NCBI GenBank assembly: GCA_009918425.1
Contig: RGEC01000012.1
Span: 1 to 21,330 of the forward strand
Length of the DNA: 21,330 bases
Direction of reading: 5' to 3'
Source: Bacteroidota bacterium
Lineage (GTDB): Bacteria > Bacteroidota > Bacteroidia > NS11-12g > UBA955
The position numbers and the translations under genes were made by a program. The notes under the pieces are model-generated. The model did no database searches. It had not been told where the DNA came from and saw only the letters and a list, made by a program, of their open reading frames with translations. This document shows, in pieces, positions 1-8,531 of this stretch; the stretch's first letter is position 1, and each line of letters opens with the position of its first letter.

Positions 1-737
1 AATGGGTAGGGCGTGGGGGCTCAGGAACCGACAATATTGATGTTGACACCGCAGCTCGGCTGGAAATAGAAGTGTTTAATGCAGGCTCGGCCAATGCCGA
101 TGCGGTAGCTGAACATACCATAGGGATGGCATTGTCACTGATGCATAACCTGGCACGTGCGGATGCTGAAGTCCGCAGTCGTATATGGCAACGGGAAGAG
201 AACAGGGGGATAGAACTAAAAGGAAAAACAGTGGGTATTATAGGCTACGGAAATACGGGAAGAGCCGTGGCTGAACGCCTGCAAAGTTTTGGGGTACAGG
301 TATTTGCTTTCGATAAATATAAGCAAAATTTTGGGAATAAACAAGTAAAAGAGGTGGAATTAGAGGAACTGAAGCAGCATTCAGATATCATTTCCCTGCA
401 TGTTCCTTTGACCGATGAAACCCGGCAAATGGTAGATCGTTCGTTTATAGAGAAGTGCAAAAAGCCATTTTTTCTTTTAAACTTAAGCAGGGGCGAGGTT
501 GTTAGCACAATTGACGTGCTATCAGCTATGGAAAATAACCATATTGCCGGCTTTGCAGCTGATGTACTCGAAAATGAGCAGTTGCAAACATTTACAGAAG
601 CAGAAAACCGGTGGTTCAATGCGCTGATTAACAGTCCCCGCACTGTTTTAGCCCCTCACATTGGCGGATGGACATTTGAAAGCTACCGAAGGATTTCAGA
701 AGTGCTGGCGAGTGAAGTGAGACGGAGAATGTCATAA
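1..737 (+). CDS. D-isomer specific 2-hydroxyacid dehydrogenase (phosphoglycerate dehydrogenase-like), 5' truncated by window edge
   Basis: This is an NAD-dependent oxidoreductase of the D-2-hydroxyacid dehydrogenase family, interconverting a 2-hydroxyacid and its 2-oxoacid in the cytoplasm. The frame is open back to base 3 with family-like residues (GRGGSGTDNID), so the GTG at 72 is not the start and the gene begins outside the window. 244 codons are visible, against about 310-320 residues for the family, so only an N-terminal portion is missing. Visible features are the Rossmann dinucleotide loop GIIGYGNTGRA with an acidic residue after the second strand (FAFDKYK), the catalytic Arg in NLSRGEVV, Glu in DVLENEQ and His in LAPHIGGW. 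The stop is TAA at 735-737. The substrate cannot be told from sequence: serA-like phosphoglycerate dehydrogenase is possible, but no C-terminal ACT domain is present. Family assignment is sure; specificity is not. Confidence 0.9.
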   Translation, partial: WVGRGGSGTDNIDVDTAARLEIEVFNAGSANADAVAEHTIGMALSLMHNLARADAEVRSRIWQREENRGIELKGKTVGIIGYGNTGRAVAERLQSFGVQVFAFDKYKQNFGNKQVKEVELEELKQHSDIISLHVPLTDETRQMVDRSFIEKCKKPFFLLNLSRGEVVSTIDVLSAMENNHIAGFAADVLENEQLQTFTEAENRWFNALINSPRTVLAPHIGGWTFESYRRISEVLASEVRRRMS

Positions 738-842
738 TACCGTAAAGTCGACGGTGCTTTTGTCATGGTATTGTTGCTTTGGTGTTGAAAATCAATCTTT
801 TTGTCAGAAAAAAAGCAGGTTTTTGCAACCTTTATTTAAGGG

Positions 843-874
843 TTTGTTAAATCGTTGTTTTTTGGGTAAACTTG
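843..874 (+). promoter_or_regulatory. Candidate Bacteroidota sigma-A promoter for the TonB receptor operon
   Basis: TTTG at 843-846 is followed after 20 nt by TAAACTTG at 867-874. This matches the Bacteroidota pattern TTTG-N19..21-TAnnTTTG with one mismatch in the -7 box. It would give a leader of about 45-50 nt before the ATG at 929. No other good candidate was seen in the 190-nt gap after the dehydrogenase. Confidence 0.45.
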
Positions 875-928
875 CAAACGAAAGTCCGGATGAAAACCCG
901 GCTCTCATCGATCAAAGAAAAAAGACAT

Positions 929-3900
929 ATGAACAGAACCATACTTAAGCTTCTTTTTGTAACCATTTTCATTCTCTGCGCGGGTGCTGCCATGGCTCAA
1001 ACCAGTTTCGCCGACTTCCGTGTGAAAGTGACCTTCAAAGGAGCATCCGTCTCAGGTGCACTAATCAAAATGTCAAAAAACGACATTCTGGTGAAGACAG
1101 ATACCACCGACAGCGATGGTTACTGCGTGTTCCAGACCCAGGATCCCGGTACCTATGAAATGGAAGTGGAAAAAAGCGGTTACAACCCCGTAAAACTCGA
1201 AATCCCCCTTTCAGTGGGACTCAACCCTCAGCAAGATGTTACGCTTACACAAGGTATGGGTACACTTGTAATCACCGGTGTGGCCAAGAAAACCCCTGTG
1301 GATCTTATTAAAAATGAAAGATCCGTTTCCAACAAACAGTTGTTGCAAGGCAGCCAGCGTGGTCTGGGTGCTGTAATTTCAACCAACGCTGCAGTTGTGG
1401 CAACAACCCAGGGTGTTTCCGTGAGAGGAACACGTGCTGATGGTAATGGTACATTCATCGATGGAATGCGTGTTATCGGTTCAGGTGCACTGCCTACCCT
1501 CGGCACGGATGCGATTGCAGCAAATATCGGTGGTATCCCTGCCATGTATGGTGACCTTACAGGTGGTGCTTTCAGCTATACTTCTCGCGGAGCTACTGCC
1601 AAATTGGTAACTGCGGTGGAAGGTATAACATCTCAGGGTCTGGACCCTTTTGGATACAATACAGTTGAGGGTTTCATATCGGGTCCGCTGTGGAAGAAAA
1701 AATATAAAGACGAAACCGGCACAACCAAGGAGTTGGTAAAACTGGGCTTTGTACTGAACGGTAACCTCGGCTATTTCAAAGATCCCGCTCCCACGCGTAC
1801 AGGAGTTTATGTGGTAAAAGAAGACAAACTGCGGGAAATGGAAGAGAATCCCCTGATTATAACGCCCAATGGATTCGTTCACCGCGGCGCCTATTTGCGC
1901 GAAAGCGACTTCGAACGATTGAAAGCGCGTCCCAACTCTCCTCTATACCAGGGTAACTTCATCGGAAAACTGGAATTCCGACCCAATAACCAGATTACCG
2001 TTACCGGCTACGCTTCATATTTCTATAGCCAGGGTATTGCGGCCAGCAACTCCATTATGAATTACAAAAACAATGGACGTTCTGATAATACCACTTTCCG
2101 CAGCTACCTGCAATTTACCCAAAACTTTAAAGTAGATAAGAACAGCAGCATAAAAAGTGCTTTCTACACTGCACGCCTCGAATATCAGGATGCATCAGGC
2201 ATGGGCCGCGATGCCAATCACCTGAACAATATTTTTGACTATGGATATGTTGGAACTTTCCAGTCATATCCAATGCCTGTTTATCAGTATGCAAACTATG
2301 ATGCTCAGCAGAACCCCAACAAAGAACCACGCACGGTTACTGATCAGTTTGGTAACACTGTTCAGCTTAGAAACTATTGGGAACTGGTAGGCTATGCAGA
2401 TACACTGATGACTTTTACCCCAAGCAATCTCAATCCGCTTAGGGCTCGTTATACTCAAAACGTGTATGATTATTATGCCAGCCGTGGATTTAGCGTAAGA
2501 AATTCCTCTCAGGTGTTTCAGAGCCAGGGTCTAATGAATGGATTCAATCCCAATAACGTGTATTCACTCTGGGGAACCCCAGGTGGTATAACCAGCGGCT
2601 ACAGTAAGAACCAGGCCCAGCGTTTCTCTTTATTCGCGATAGGTCAGATGCAGGTGAAACCCAAATCAGTTGGTGGTCGTGAGCGCACACCTCATGATTT
2701 GCAGGCCGGTGTTTACTATGAACAGCAGATCTCACGCGGTTATGGCCTGGGCGCCAATGGATTGTGGATTCTTATGGGTCAGCTGATGAACCGCCATATT
2801 TCTGAACTGGATCGCAACAATCCCATTCTTAGTTACGACGCCAATGGTGTATTCACCGATACCGTTCGCTACAACCGCCTGATCAACTACGCCGATCAGA
2901 GCAACTTTGATCGCTCTTTCCGTAACAAGCTGATTTCACAGGGTGCCCGTGATGTGTACGGTAAACCCGTTGACGAGCGCACATTCGTGGATATCAACAG
3001 CTACAAACCCGGAGACTTCTCGATAGATATGTTTACTGCCGATGAACTATTGAACAATGGTAACGGATATGTAAGCTATTTTGGCTATGATCATATGGGT
3101 AATAAGGTTTTCAGAAAACCGGCTATTGAAGAGTTTCTTAACAACCCTACCATGCGCACCATTGGCGCTTTCCGTCCCGTATACATGGCCGCCTGGTTGC
3201 AGGATCAGTTCCAGTTTAAAGACCTGATTTTCCGTCTTGGACTTCGTATGGAAAGCTATGATGCCAACCAATATGTTTTAAAAGATCCATACACGCTCTA
3301 TCCCATTCGCACAGCGGCTGAGGTTAAGCAAATCAATGGACTTAATATTACACATCCTGATAATATTGGCAACGATTACGCCGTATACGTCAACGATCTG
3401 AAATCGCCAACCAAAATTGTAGGTTACCGCAACGGCGACCGCTGGTATAACGCTGACGGTAGCGAACAGCGCAACCCTGAATTCCTTGCCAACCAGACTT
3501 CAAACGGACGCATCGCGCCTTATCTGGTAGCTACCAATACCGATAGCCTGGTGTTGGGTAAAGAAGCGCTCCGTGATTTTACCCCTGCACTGAACTTCCT
3601 GCCCCGTATTTGGTTCAGCTTTCCGCTGGAACCCGGCCGCAAAACTTTCTACGTAAGTTATGATGTGCTCGCACAAAGACCCAACTCCGGAGCTTCTTTC
3701 CTTACCATTGATGAATTGTATTACCTGAAGAATCGCCAGGGATCAACCATTTCAAACGGTGATCTCAAAAGTCGTTTGAAAACTGACTATGAAGTAGGTT
3801 ACAAACAGCTCTTTGGCCGCAGGAAGAACAAAGGACTTGAAATGGCTGCTTCCTACTCGGAAATCCGCCGTGACTTCGGTCTGTATCAGATAGCTCAGGG

Positions 3901-4681
3901 CTTCCCGGTTACTTACACTACCTATCGCAACATTGATTTCGCCACCATCACCGGTTTCCGCGGAACTTTTGTAATGGAGGAAATTGGACCGCTCAGCCTA
4001 TTGGCCAGCTACATGATGCAGTTCGCTGATGGAACAGGCTCCAATATCAACTCGCAAGCCGCTCTTATTGCCAGCAACCAGCCCAACTTGAGAAACGTAA
4101 TTCCTTTGGGAGAGCTCGATATCCGCCACAACGTTAAACTTTCTGCTACCTGGGCATGGGCCGGTGGTAAAGATTTAAAAACCAAGAAAAATCTGTACAC
4201 AGGTCCTGTGGTTGGGGGAAAAGAGATTTTCAAGTTTACAAGCTTTAACATCATCGCAAATGCCTACAGCGGCGCTCCCTACACGCCCACTACCCGTCCT
4301 GTGCAGATTGGTGCGGTGGACAGAGCGCAGATTAAAGGTGTTCCTTATGGTGCACGCCTGCCCTGGCAGCAAACTATTGATATAAACATCACCAAAGGCT
4401 TTAGCCTTAAGCGCTCCGGTAAAGATAATCCCCTGCAGCTGAACGTTTTTGTGTGGGTACAGAACGTACTTAATACCAAAAATGTTGTGGGTGTGTTCCC
4501 CTTCACCGGTCAGCCCATGGATGACGGTTTCCTTAACTCACAGGCCGGTCAACTCCTTGTGCGCAACCAGATTGACGCGCAGAGCTACACCGATCTGTAC
4601 AAAATCCTGCTGAACTCTCAAACCGGAAATTTTGGTGCACCCAGAAACGTCCGTGTAGGTATACGTATGAATTTTAATTAA
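929..4681 (+). CDS. TonB-dependent outer-membrane receptor with carboxypeptidase-regulatory-like N-terminal domain
   Basis: This is an outer-membrane receptor of the SusC/RagA-like class, expected to take up or bind a large ligand using TonB energy. I chose ATG 929 over the in-frame TTG at 872 because it starts a clean signal peptide (MNRTILKLLFVTIF..., cleavage after AMA, about residue 23); from there the protein has 1250 residues. Residues about 28-105 form the Ig-like carboxypeptidase-regulatory fold (SGALIKM...DSDGYCVF...GTYEMEVEKSGY). A plug domain follows, with GVSVRGTRADGNGTFIDG near residue 160. The rest alternates aromatic-rich strands and loops as in a 22-strand barrel, ending in the typical RVGIRMNFN. 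It is the first gene of a tight block with a T9SS-type exported protein (TAA and the next possible ATG overlap by one base, TAATG) and a PorV-like protein. The ligand is unknown; no partner SusD is adjacent. Confidence 0.9.
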   Translation: MNRTILKLLFVTIFILCAGAAMAQTSFADFRVKVTFKGASVSGALIKMSKNDILVKTDTTDSDGYCVFQTQDPGTYEMEVEKSGYNPVKLEIPLSVGLNPQQDVTLTQGMGTLVITGVAKKTPVDLIKNERSVSNKQLLQGSQRGLGAVISTNAAVVATTQGVSVRGTRADGNGTFIDGMRVIGSGALPTLGTDAIAANIGGIPAMYGDLTGGAFSYTSRGATAKLVTAVEGITSQGLDPFGYNTVEGFISGPLWKKKYKDETGTTKELVKLGFVLNGNLGYFKDPAPTRTGVYVVKEDKLREMEENPLIITPNGFVHRGAYLRESDFERLKARPNSPLYQGNFIGKLEFRPNNQITVTGYASYFYSQGIAASNSIMNYKNNGRSDNTTFRSYLQFTQNFKVDKNSSIKSAFYTARLEYQDASGMGRDANHLNNIFDYGYVGTFQSYPMPVYQYANYDAQQNPNKEPRTVTDQFGNTVQLRNYWELVGYADTLMTFTPSNLNPLRARYTQNVYDYYASRGFSVRNSSQVFQSQGLMNGFNPNNVYSLWGTPGGITSGYSKNQAQRFSLFAIGQMQVKPKSVGGRERTPHDLQAGVYYEQQISRGYGLGANGLWILMGQLMNRHISELDRNNPILSYDANGVFTDTVRYNRLINYADQSNFDRSFRNKLISQGARDVYGKPVDERTFVDINSYKPGDFSIDMFTADELLNNGNGYVSYFGYDHMGNKVFRKPAIEEFLNNPTMRTIGAFRPVYMAAWLQDQFQFKDLIFRLGLRMESYDANQYVLKDPYTLYPIRTAAEVKQINGLNITHPDNIGNDYAVYVNDLKSPTKIVGYRNGDRWYNADGSEQRNPEFLANQTSNGRIAPYLVATNTDSLVLGKEALRDFTPALNFLPRIWFSFPLEPGRKTFYVSYDVLAQRPNSGASFLTIDELYYLKNRQGSTISNGDLKSRLKTDYEVGYKQLFGRRKNKGLEMAASYSEIRRDFGLYQIAQGFPVTYTTYRNIDFATITGFRGTFVMEEIGPLSLLASYMMQFADGTGSNINSQAALIASNQPNLRNVIPLGELDIRHNVKLSATWAWAGGKDLKTKKNLYTGPVVGGKEIFKFTSFNIIANAYSGAPYTPTTRPVQIGAVDRAQIKGVPYGARLPWQQTIDINITKGFSLKRSGKDNPLQLNVFVWVQNVLNTKNVVGVFPFTGQPMDDGFLNSQAGQLLVRNQIDAQSYTDLYKILLNSQTGNFGAPRNVRVGIRMNFN

Positions 4682-4707
4682 TGTTTTACTTCAATTACAG
4701 AAATCCA

Positions 4708-6489
4708 ATGAAAATCAATCAAGTGAAAAGTGTTTTGTTCGTTGCGACTGCCGTTCTGTCTGTTGCTGTTAATGCCAGACCTGTAGTGGGAACCTCAAGG
4801 GTTCGTCCCACACAAAACGACGACCAGCGCCTCGTAATGTTCGCCAATACCTGCGAACCGGCCTCAACCAGTGCCGACCTTGATATAAACAACGTAAGAA
4901 CCAAGCTGCTGAATGGTGGCGACATGTGGTGGGATTTGAACAATCCCAAATATGAAATACCCAAGGTTACAGATCCCAATGCTGTTCGCAAGCATTCCCT
5001 GTTCTCAGGTGCCATATGGATTGGTGGTAAGGATAACGGTGGTAGCCTTAAACTGGCGGCTATGACCTACCGTCAGCGCGGTTCAGACTTCTGGCCCGGT
5101 CCGCTGGATACCACTACAGCCAGTACCGATCCTGTTCGCTGTAAGAATTACAACCGCATGTGGAAGATTACCCGCGATGATTTGGAGCAATTTGAAGAAA
5201 GTAAATTTATTTCTCAAACCAACGATATCCGTGAATGGCCTGCCGGCAGAGACCGCGCTACCAAAACCGGTAATGAATCTCGCTACCTGGCTCCTTTCAA
5301 GGATATTGATAACGATGGTGTATACGAGCCCGATTTGGGTGAGCACCCTGTGCTTGACGAAAGACGCCCTGTGAGTGAAAACGGTGTAGACAGACAGCCT
5401 GATATGTTCATATGGTGGGTTTTCAATGACCGCGGAAACATTCACTCTGAAACGCAAGGTCAGCCTATCGGTGTTGAATGTCAGACTACAGGTTTTGCGT
5501 TTGCTACCAATGATGAAGTAAACAATATGACGTTCTACACAACCAAAATCATCAACCGCGGTTTCACTACCCTTAATGATTGTTATATGGGTCAATGGGT
5601 GGATGCCGATTTGGGTAACTACGCAGATGATTATGTGGGTTGTGATGTTAACCGCAGTTTGGGTTATTGTTATAACGGTGATGATGAGGATGAAGGAGTA
5701 TTGGGATATGGACTGAATCCTCCAACAATTGGTGTTGACTACTTCGAAGGACCTACGGATACTGCAGGTAATCAGATGGGGCTGAGCCATTTTATGTACT
5801 ATAACAATGACAATGATCCCATTCGCGGAAACCCCGATCTGGCTCCCGAATTTTACAACCTGCTACAGGGCAAATGGCTGGGTGGTCAGACAGTAACCCG
5901 CGGTGGAACCGGATTTGGTGGCAGTCAGCCGGCTAAATATATGTTCCCTGATAATACCGATCCCGATTACCTGGGAAGCAGCTGGACTGAAAAATCAAGC
6001 GGTAATAAACCCGGTGACCGTCGTTTTATACAAAGTACCGGACCATTCGAACTGAAAAGAGGTCAGGTTCAGCGGATCACCGTAGGCGTGGTTTGGGCAA
6101 GAACTACCAGCGGTGGATCTTTGGGTTCATTAAATGTGTTGAAACTTGCTTCGGATAAGGCACAAACACTCTTCAACAACAACTTTAAAATTCTGGATGG
6201 TCCGAATGCCCCAGATGTTGAAATTCAGGAACTTAACCAGGAGTTGGTGTTGAAAATGTTGAATACAGGTTCAGACAAGGTTGAGGCTTATCAGGAAACT
6301 TATAAAGATGCAAACAATCAGACCAAGACATACAGGTTTGAGGGTTATATGATTTATCAGCTGAAAGATGGTACTGTGAATACCGGTGATCTTGATAATA
6401 TTGACAAAGCCCGTCTGTTGTTCCAGTGCGATATCAAAAATAACCGTGCTCAGATTATTAATAAAGTATATGACTACAGATTTGGTTGA
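4708..6489 (+). CDS. N-terminal part of a large exported T9SS-associated protein, frame broken near 6480
   Basis: This is a 593-residue exported protein. ATG 4708 is preferred because it gives a compact signal peptide (MKINQVKSVLFVATAVLSVAVNA). ATG 4681, overlapping the receptor stop, adds nine residues and could be used by translational coupling. No enzyme domain is recognised. The body is rich in Asn, Gly, Asp and Trp, and about residues 197-210 hold a calcium-loop-like DIDNDGVYEPDLGEHP. The frame ends abruptly after ...QIINKVYDYRFG, while the +1 frame continues with TDLVDFKPYYYMVLSY, the aromatic strand I would expect next in proteins of this type. It is therefore most likely the front half of one protein of about 1270 residues completed by the reading frame ending at 8512. 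It lacks the C-terminal sorting region, so on its own it would be secreted to the periplasm but not handled by T9SS. Confidence 0.8.
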   Translation: MKINQVKSVLFVATAVLSVAVNARPVVGTSRVRPTQNDDQRLVMFANTCEPASTSADLDINNVRTKLLNGGDMWWDLNNPKYEIPKVTDPNAVRKHSLFSGAIWIGGKDNGGSLKLAAMTYRQRGSDFWPGPLDTTTASTDPVRCKNYNRMWKITRDDLEQFEESKFISQTNDIREWPAGRDRATKTGNESRYLAPFKDIDNDGVYEPDLGEHPVLDERRPVSENGVDRQPDMFIWWVFNDRGNIHSETQGQPIGVECQTTGFAFATNDEVNNMTFYTTKIINRGFTTLNDCYMGQWVDADLGNYADDYVGCDVNRSLGYCYNGDDEDEGVLGYGLNPPTIGVDYFEGPTDTAGNQMGLSHFMYYNNDNDPIRGNPDLAPEFYNLLQGKWLGGQTVTRGGTGFGGSQPAKYMFPDNTDPDYLGSSWTEKSSGNKPGDRRFIQSTGPFELKRGQVQRITVGVVWARTTSGGSLGSLNVLKLASDKAQTLFNNNFKILDGPNAPDVEIQELNQELVLKMLNTGSDKVEAYQETYKDANNQTKTYRFEGYMIYQLKDGTVNTGDLDNIDKARLLFQCDIKNNRAQIINKVYDYRFG

Positions 6490-8512
6490 CTTTAAACCAT
6501 ATTATTATATGGTTCTTTCATATGCCACTATTTCAGATGATCCGCTACAGGCTGATCCCAATCAGTTCCTGGCCGGTCGCAGAAATATTAAGGTATATAG
6601 GGCTGTGCCTCACAAAACCGAGCCTGAGAATTTTGGAACCGCTCTGAACAGCAGCTATGGCAGTGGCCCTAAACTTACCAGAATTGAAGGCCGTGGCAAC
6701 GGAGGTAATGTTCTGGAGTTTACCAAAGAAACCGTTGATGAAATTTTGAACAATGGCATCAGCAATAACCCTACATATATGGGTGGTATGGGACCGGTAT
6801 CGGTAAAAGTGATTGATCCGGTTAAGGTGCCCAATGCCAAATTTGAGTTGTATTTTAAAGAGCGCAGCAGTTCCAATACCACTTTCCTGCGTGATTCAAT
6901 GACTGCCAATTCTTATTGGGTACTTGTAAACAAAACCACAGGTGATACGCTGGCAGGTGATACCACACTGGGTACTAAATTCGAATCTCTACAAGGCAGA
7001 AATTTTGAATATCCTGCCAAAGGAAAATACCGTGCATTCAACAATGCCAATCCTAATGTTAGCCTGGCCGACTGGGGTCTGAGTATTGAGATTACCCAGG
7101 TAAAAAACCCGGGTGAAAATGCAGAAGCCGATCCTTCCAATAGCATGGTTTCATGGTCTGTAGAATGGGAAGACAATGGCAAACAATGGCTAACGGCTGT
7201 TATTGATAATGATGCTCAAAGTACGGCCACCAGCGGTGCCTTGTGGCAAAACTGGATTCGTTCCGGAACCAATGGTCGCGGAGGAACATTCGACGCACAT
7301 CTTCATGACTTTACGGATGCAAGTGGTGCCGCACTGGATCCCGGACAGGCATATGAAAGAATCTGGAACGGCAGAATTGCGCCTTATGCCTTGACTGCGC
7401 GTGCAGCTTTGAATCCAACAAATGGCAGAAATACGTATGGTTTTGCCTGGACCAGTAATGGCGCAACCGATAACCCCTTGTCGGAAGTCGCAAGTATAGA
7501 ACTCGTAATCACCAAGGATAGAAGCAAATGGACACGTTGCGCGGTAATTGAAATGTCGGACGATGAGGTGCGTAACAGCAATGAAGGTTCTATTTATAAA
7601 TTCTCTATGCGTTCCGGTACGTCTCGTGACCGTAACCTTAACCCACAGTCAGGTAATACGGGTCTGAGCTGGTTCCCCGGTTATGCAATCAATATGGAAA
7701 CCGGTGAGCGCCTGAATATTGCCTTCAGTGAAGACAGTTATCTGGGCGGTGAAAATGGCCGTGATATGATTTGGAACCCAACAGATAAGGTATACAATGA
7801 CAATGGAAATTACCCGGCACTGGGTGGTAAGCACTTCATATATATCTTCGGCACAGGTCTCACCATGACAAACCGTGCCATCAAAGGCGAACGCTACTAC
7901 GGTGAAGATGATGCAAACTTCAATCGCTTCCGCACAGGCTTGGCCAACGTGCCTACAGGTACCCTTGAAAAACGCAGATTCCTCAGTCAGGCCATGTGGG
8001 TAATCCCAACATACCTGGCGCCGGGTTATGATATGGCCAATGGTGTACCTCCTACGGATGTGAAATTCAAGATTAATATCCAGAAGGCATATACTTCCTT
8101 CAATACCGGAAGCACCTTGAACAACAACCGACCCCTGTATTCATTTGATGCTGCGGATATTGCACCTACGGTTAACAAGGAAGTGGGTAAGAAGAGTCTG
8201 GATCTTGTGAATGTAGTTCCGAACCCCTATAGAGCCTACAGCGAATACGAAAACAGCCCGATCGACAGCAGGGTGAAGATAACAAACCTGCCACCAACAT
8301 GTACCATTACCGTATATGATATGGCAGGTAACTTCATACGTAAAATCAGCAAAGCTGATGAGAAAACCTACTATGAATGGGACCTGAAAAATGGTAATAA
8401 CGTGCCGATTTCAAGTGGTCTTTACCTGATTCACGTAAAGGCCCCAGGATTAGGTGAGAAAATTGTTCGATGGTACGGCATTATGCATGCCATTGATCTG
8501 GATACGTATTAA
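6470..8512 (+). CDS. C-terminal part of the same exported protein, with FlgD-like/T9SS-type C-terminal domain
   Basis: This frame continues the preceding protein. Its first ATG near the junction is 6470 (MTTDLVDFKPYYYMVLSYAT), but there is no signal peptide, so an independent product would stay in the cytoplasm; read as one gene it is the back half. The frame stays open upstream to about 6386 without protein-like content. From about residue 570 it carries VNVVPNPYRAYSEYE, then a strand-rich FlgD/Ig-like domain (VKITNLPP, ITVYDMAGNFIRKI, YYEWDLKNGNNVPISSGLYL). This resembles the 'NPxxGxxxVYDxxG..I.SGLY' tails of T9SS type A cargo, but ends unusually with GEKIVRWYGIMHAIDLDTY, longer than the classic tail. 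The central region has no domain I recognise. The stop lies 19 nt before the PorV-like gene, consistent with one operon. Confidence 0.8.
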   Translation: MTTDLVDFKPYYYMVLSYATISDDPLQADPNQFLAGRRNIKVYRAVPHKTEPENFGTALNSSYGSGPKLTRIEGRGNGGNVLEFTKETVDEILNNGISNNPTYMGGMGPVSVKVIDPVKVPNAKFELYFKERSSSNTTFLRDSMTANSYWVLVNKTTGDTLAGDTTLGTKFESLQGRNFEYPAKGKYRAFNNANPNVSLADWGLSIEITQVKNPGENAEADPSNSMVSWSVEWEDNGKQWLTAVIDNDAQSTATSGALWQNWIRSGTNGRGGTFDAHLHDFTDASGAALDPGQAYERIWNGRIAPYALTARAALNPTNGRNTYGFAWTSNGATDNPLSEVASIELVITKDRSKWTRCAVIEMSDDEVRNSNEGSIYKFSMRSGTSRDRNLNPQSGNTGLSWFPGYAINMETGERLNIAFSEDSYLGGENGRDMIWNPTDKVYNDNGNYPALGGKHFIYIFGTGLTMTNRAIKGERYYGEDDANFNRFRTGLANVPTGTLEKRRFLSQAMWVIPTYLAPGYDMANGVPPTDVKFKINIQKAYTSFNTGSTLNNNRPLYSFDAADIAPTVNKEVGKKSLDLVNVVPNPYRAYSEYENSPIDSRVKITNLPPTCTITVYDMAGNFIRKISKADEKTYYEWDLKNGNNVPISSGLYLIHVKAPGLGEKIVRWYGIMHAIDLDTY

Positions 8513-8531
8513 AACTTAATAAAAAAACACA

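Noticed and set aside
739..772. Weak hairpins after the dehydrogenase (ACCGT/ACGGT; AATACC/GGTATT)
   Set aside because: The two pairings compete, stems are only 5-6 bp and only four T follow; too weak to call a terminator.
754..948. 64-codon + frame between the dehydrogenase and the TonB receptor
   Set aside because: It crosses the candidate promoter and the receptor start, has no recognisable content and needs an atypical start.
5083..5790. 235-codon minus-strand open frame opposite the split exported protein
   Set aside because: Repetitive Ile/Thr/Val composition typical of the complement of Asn/Asp/Tyr codons; the sense strand is clearly coding.
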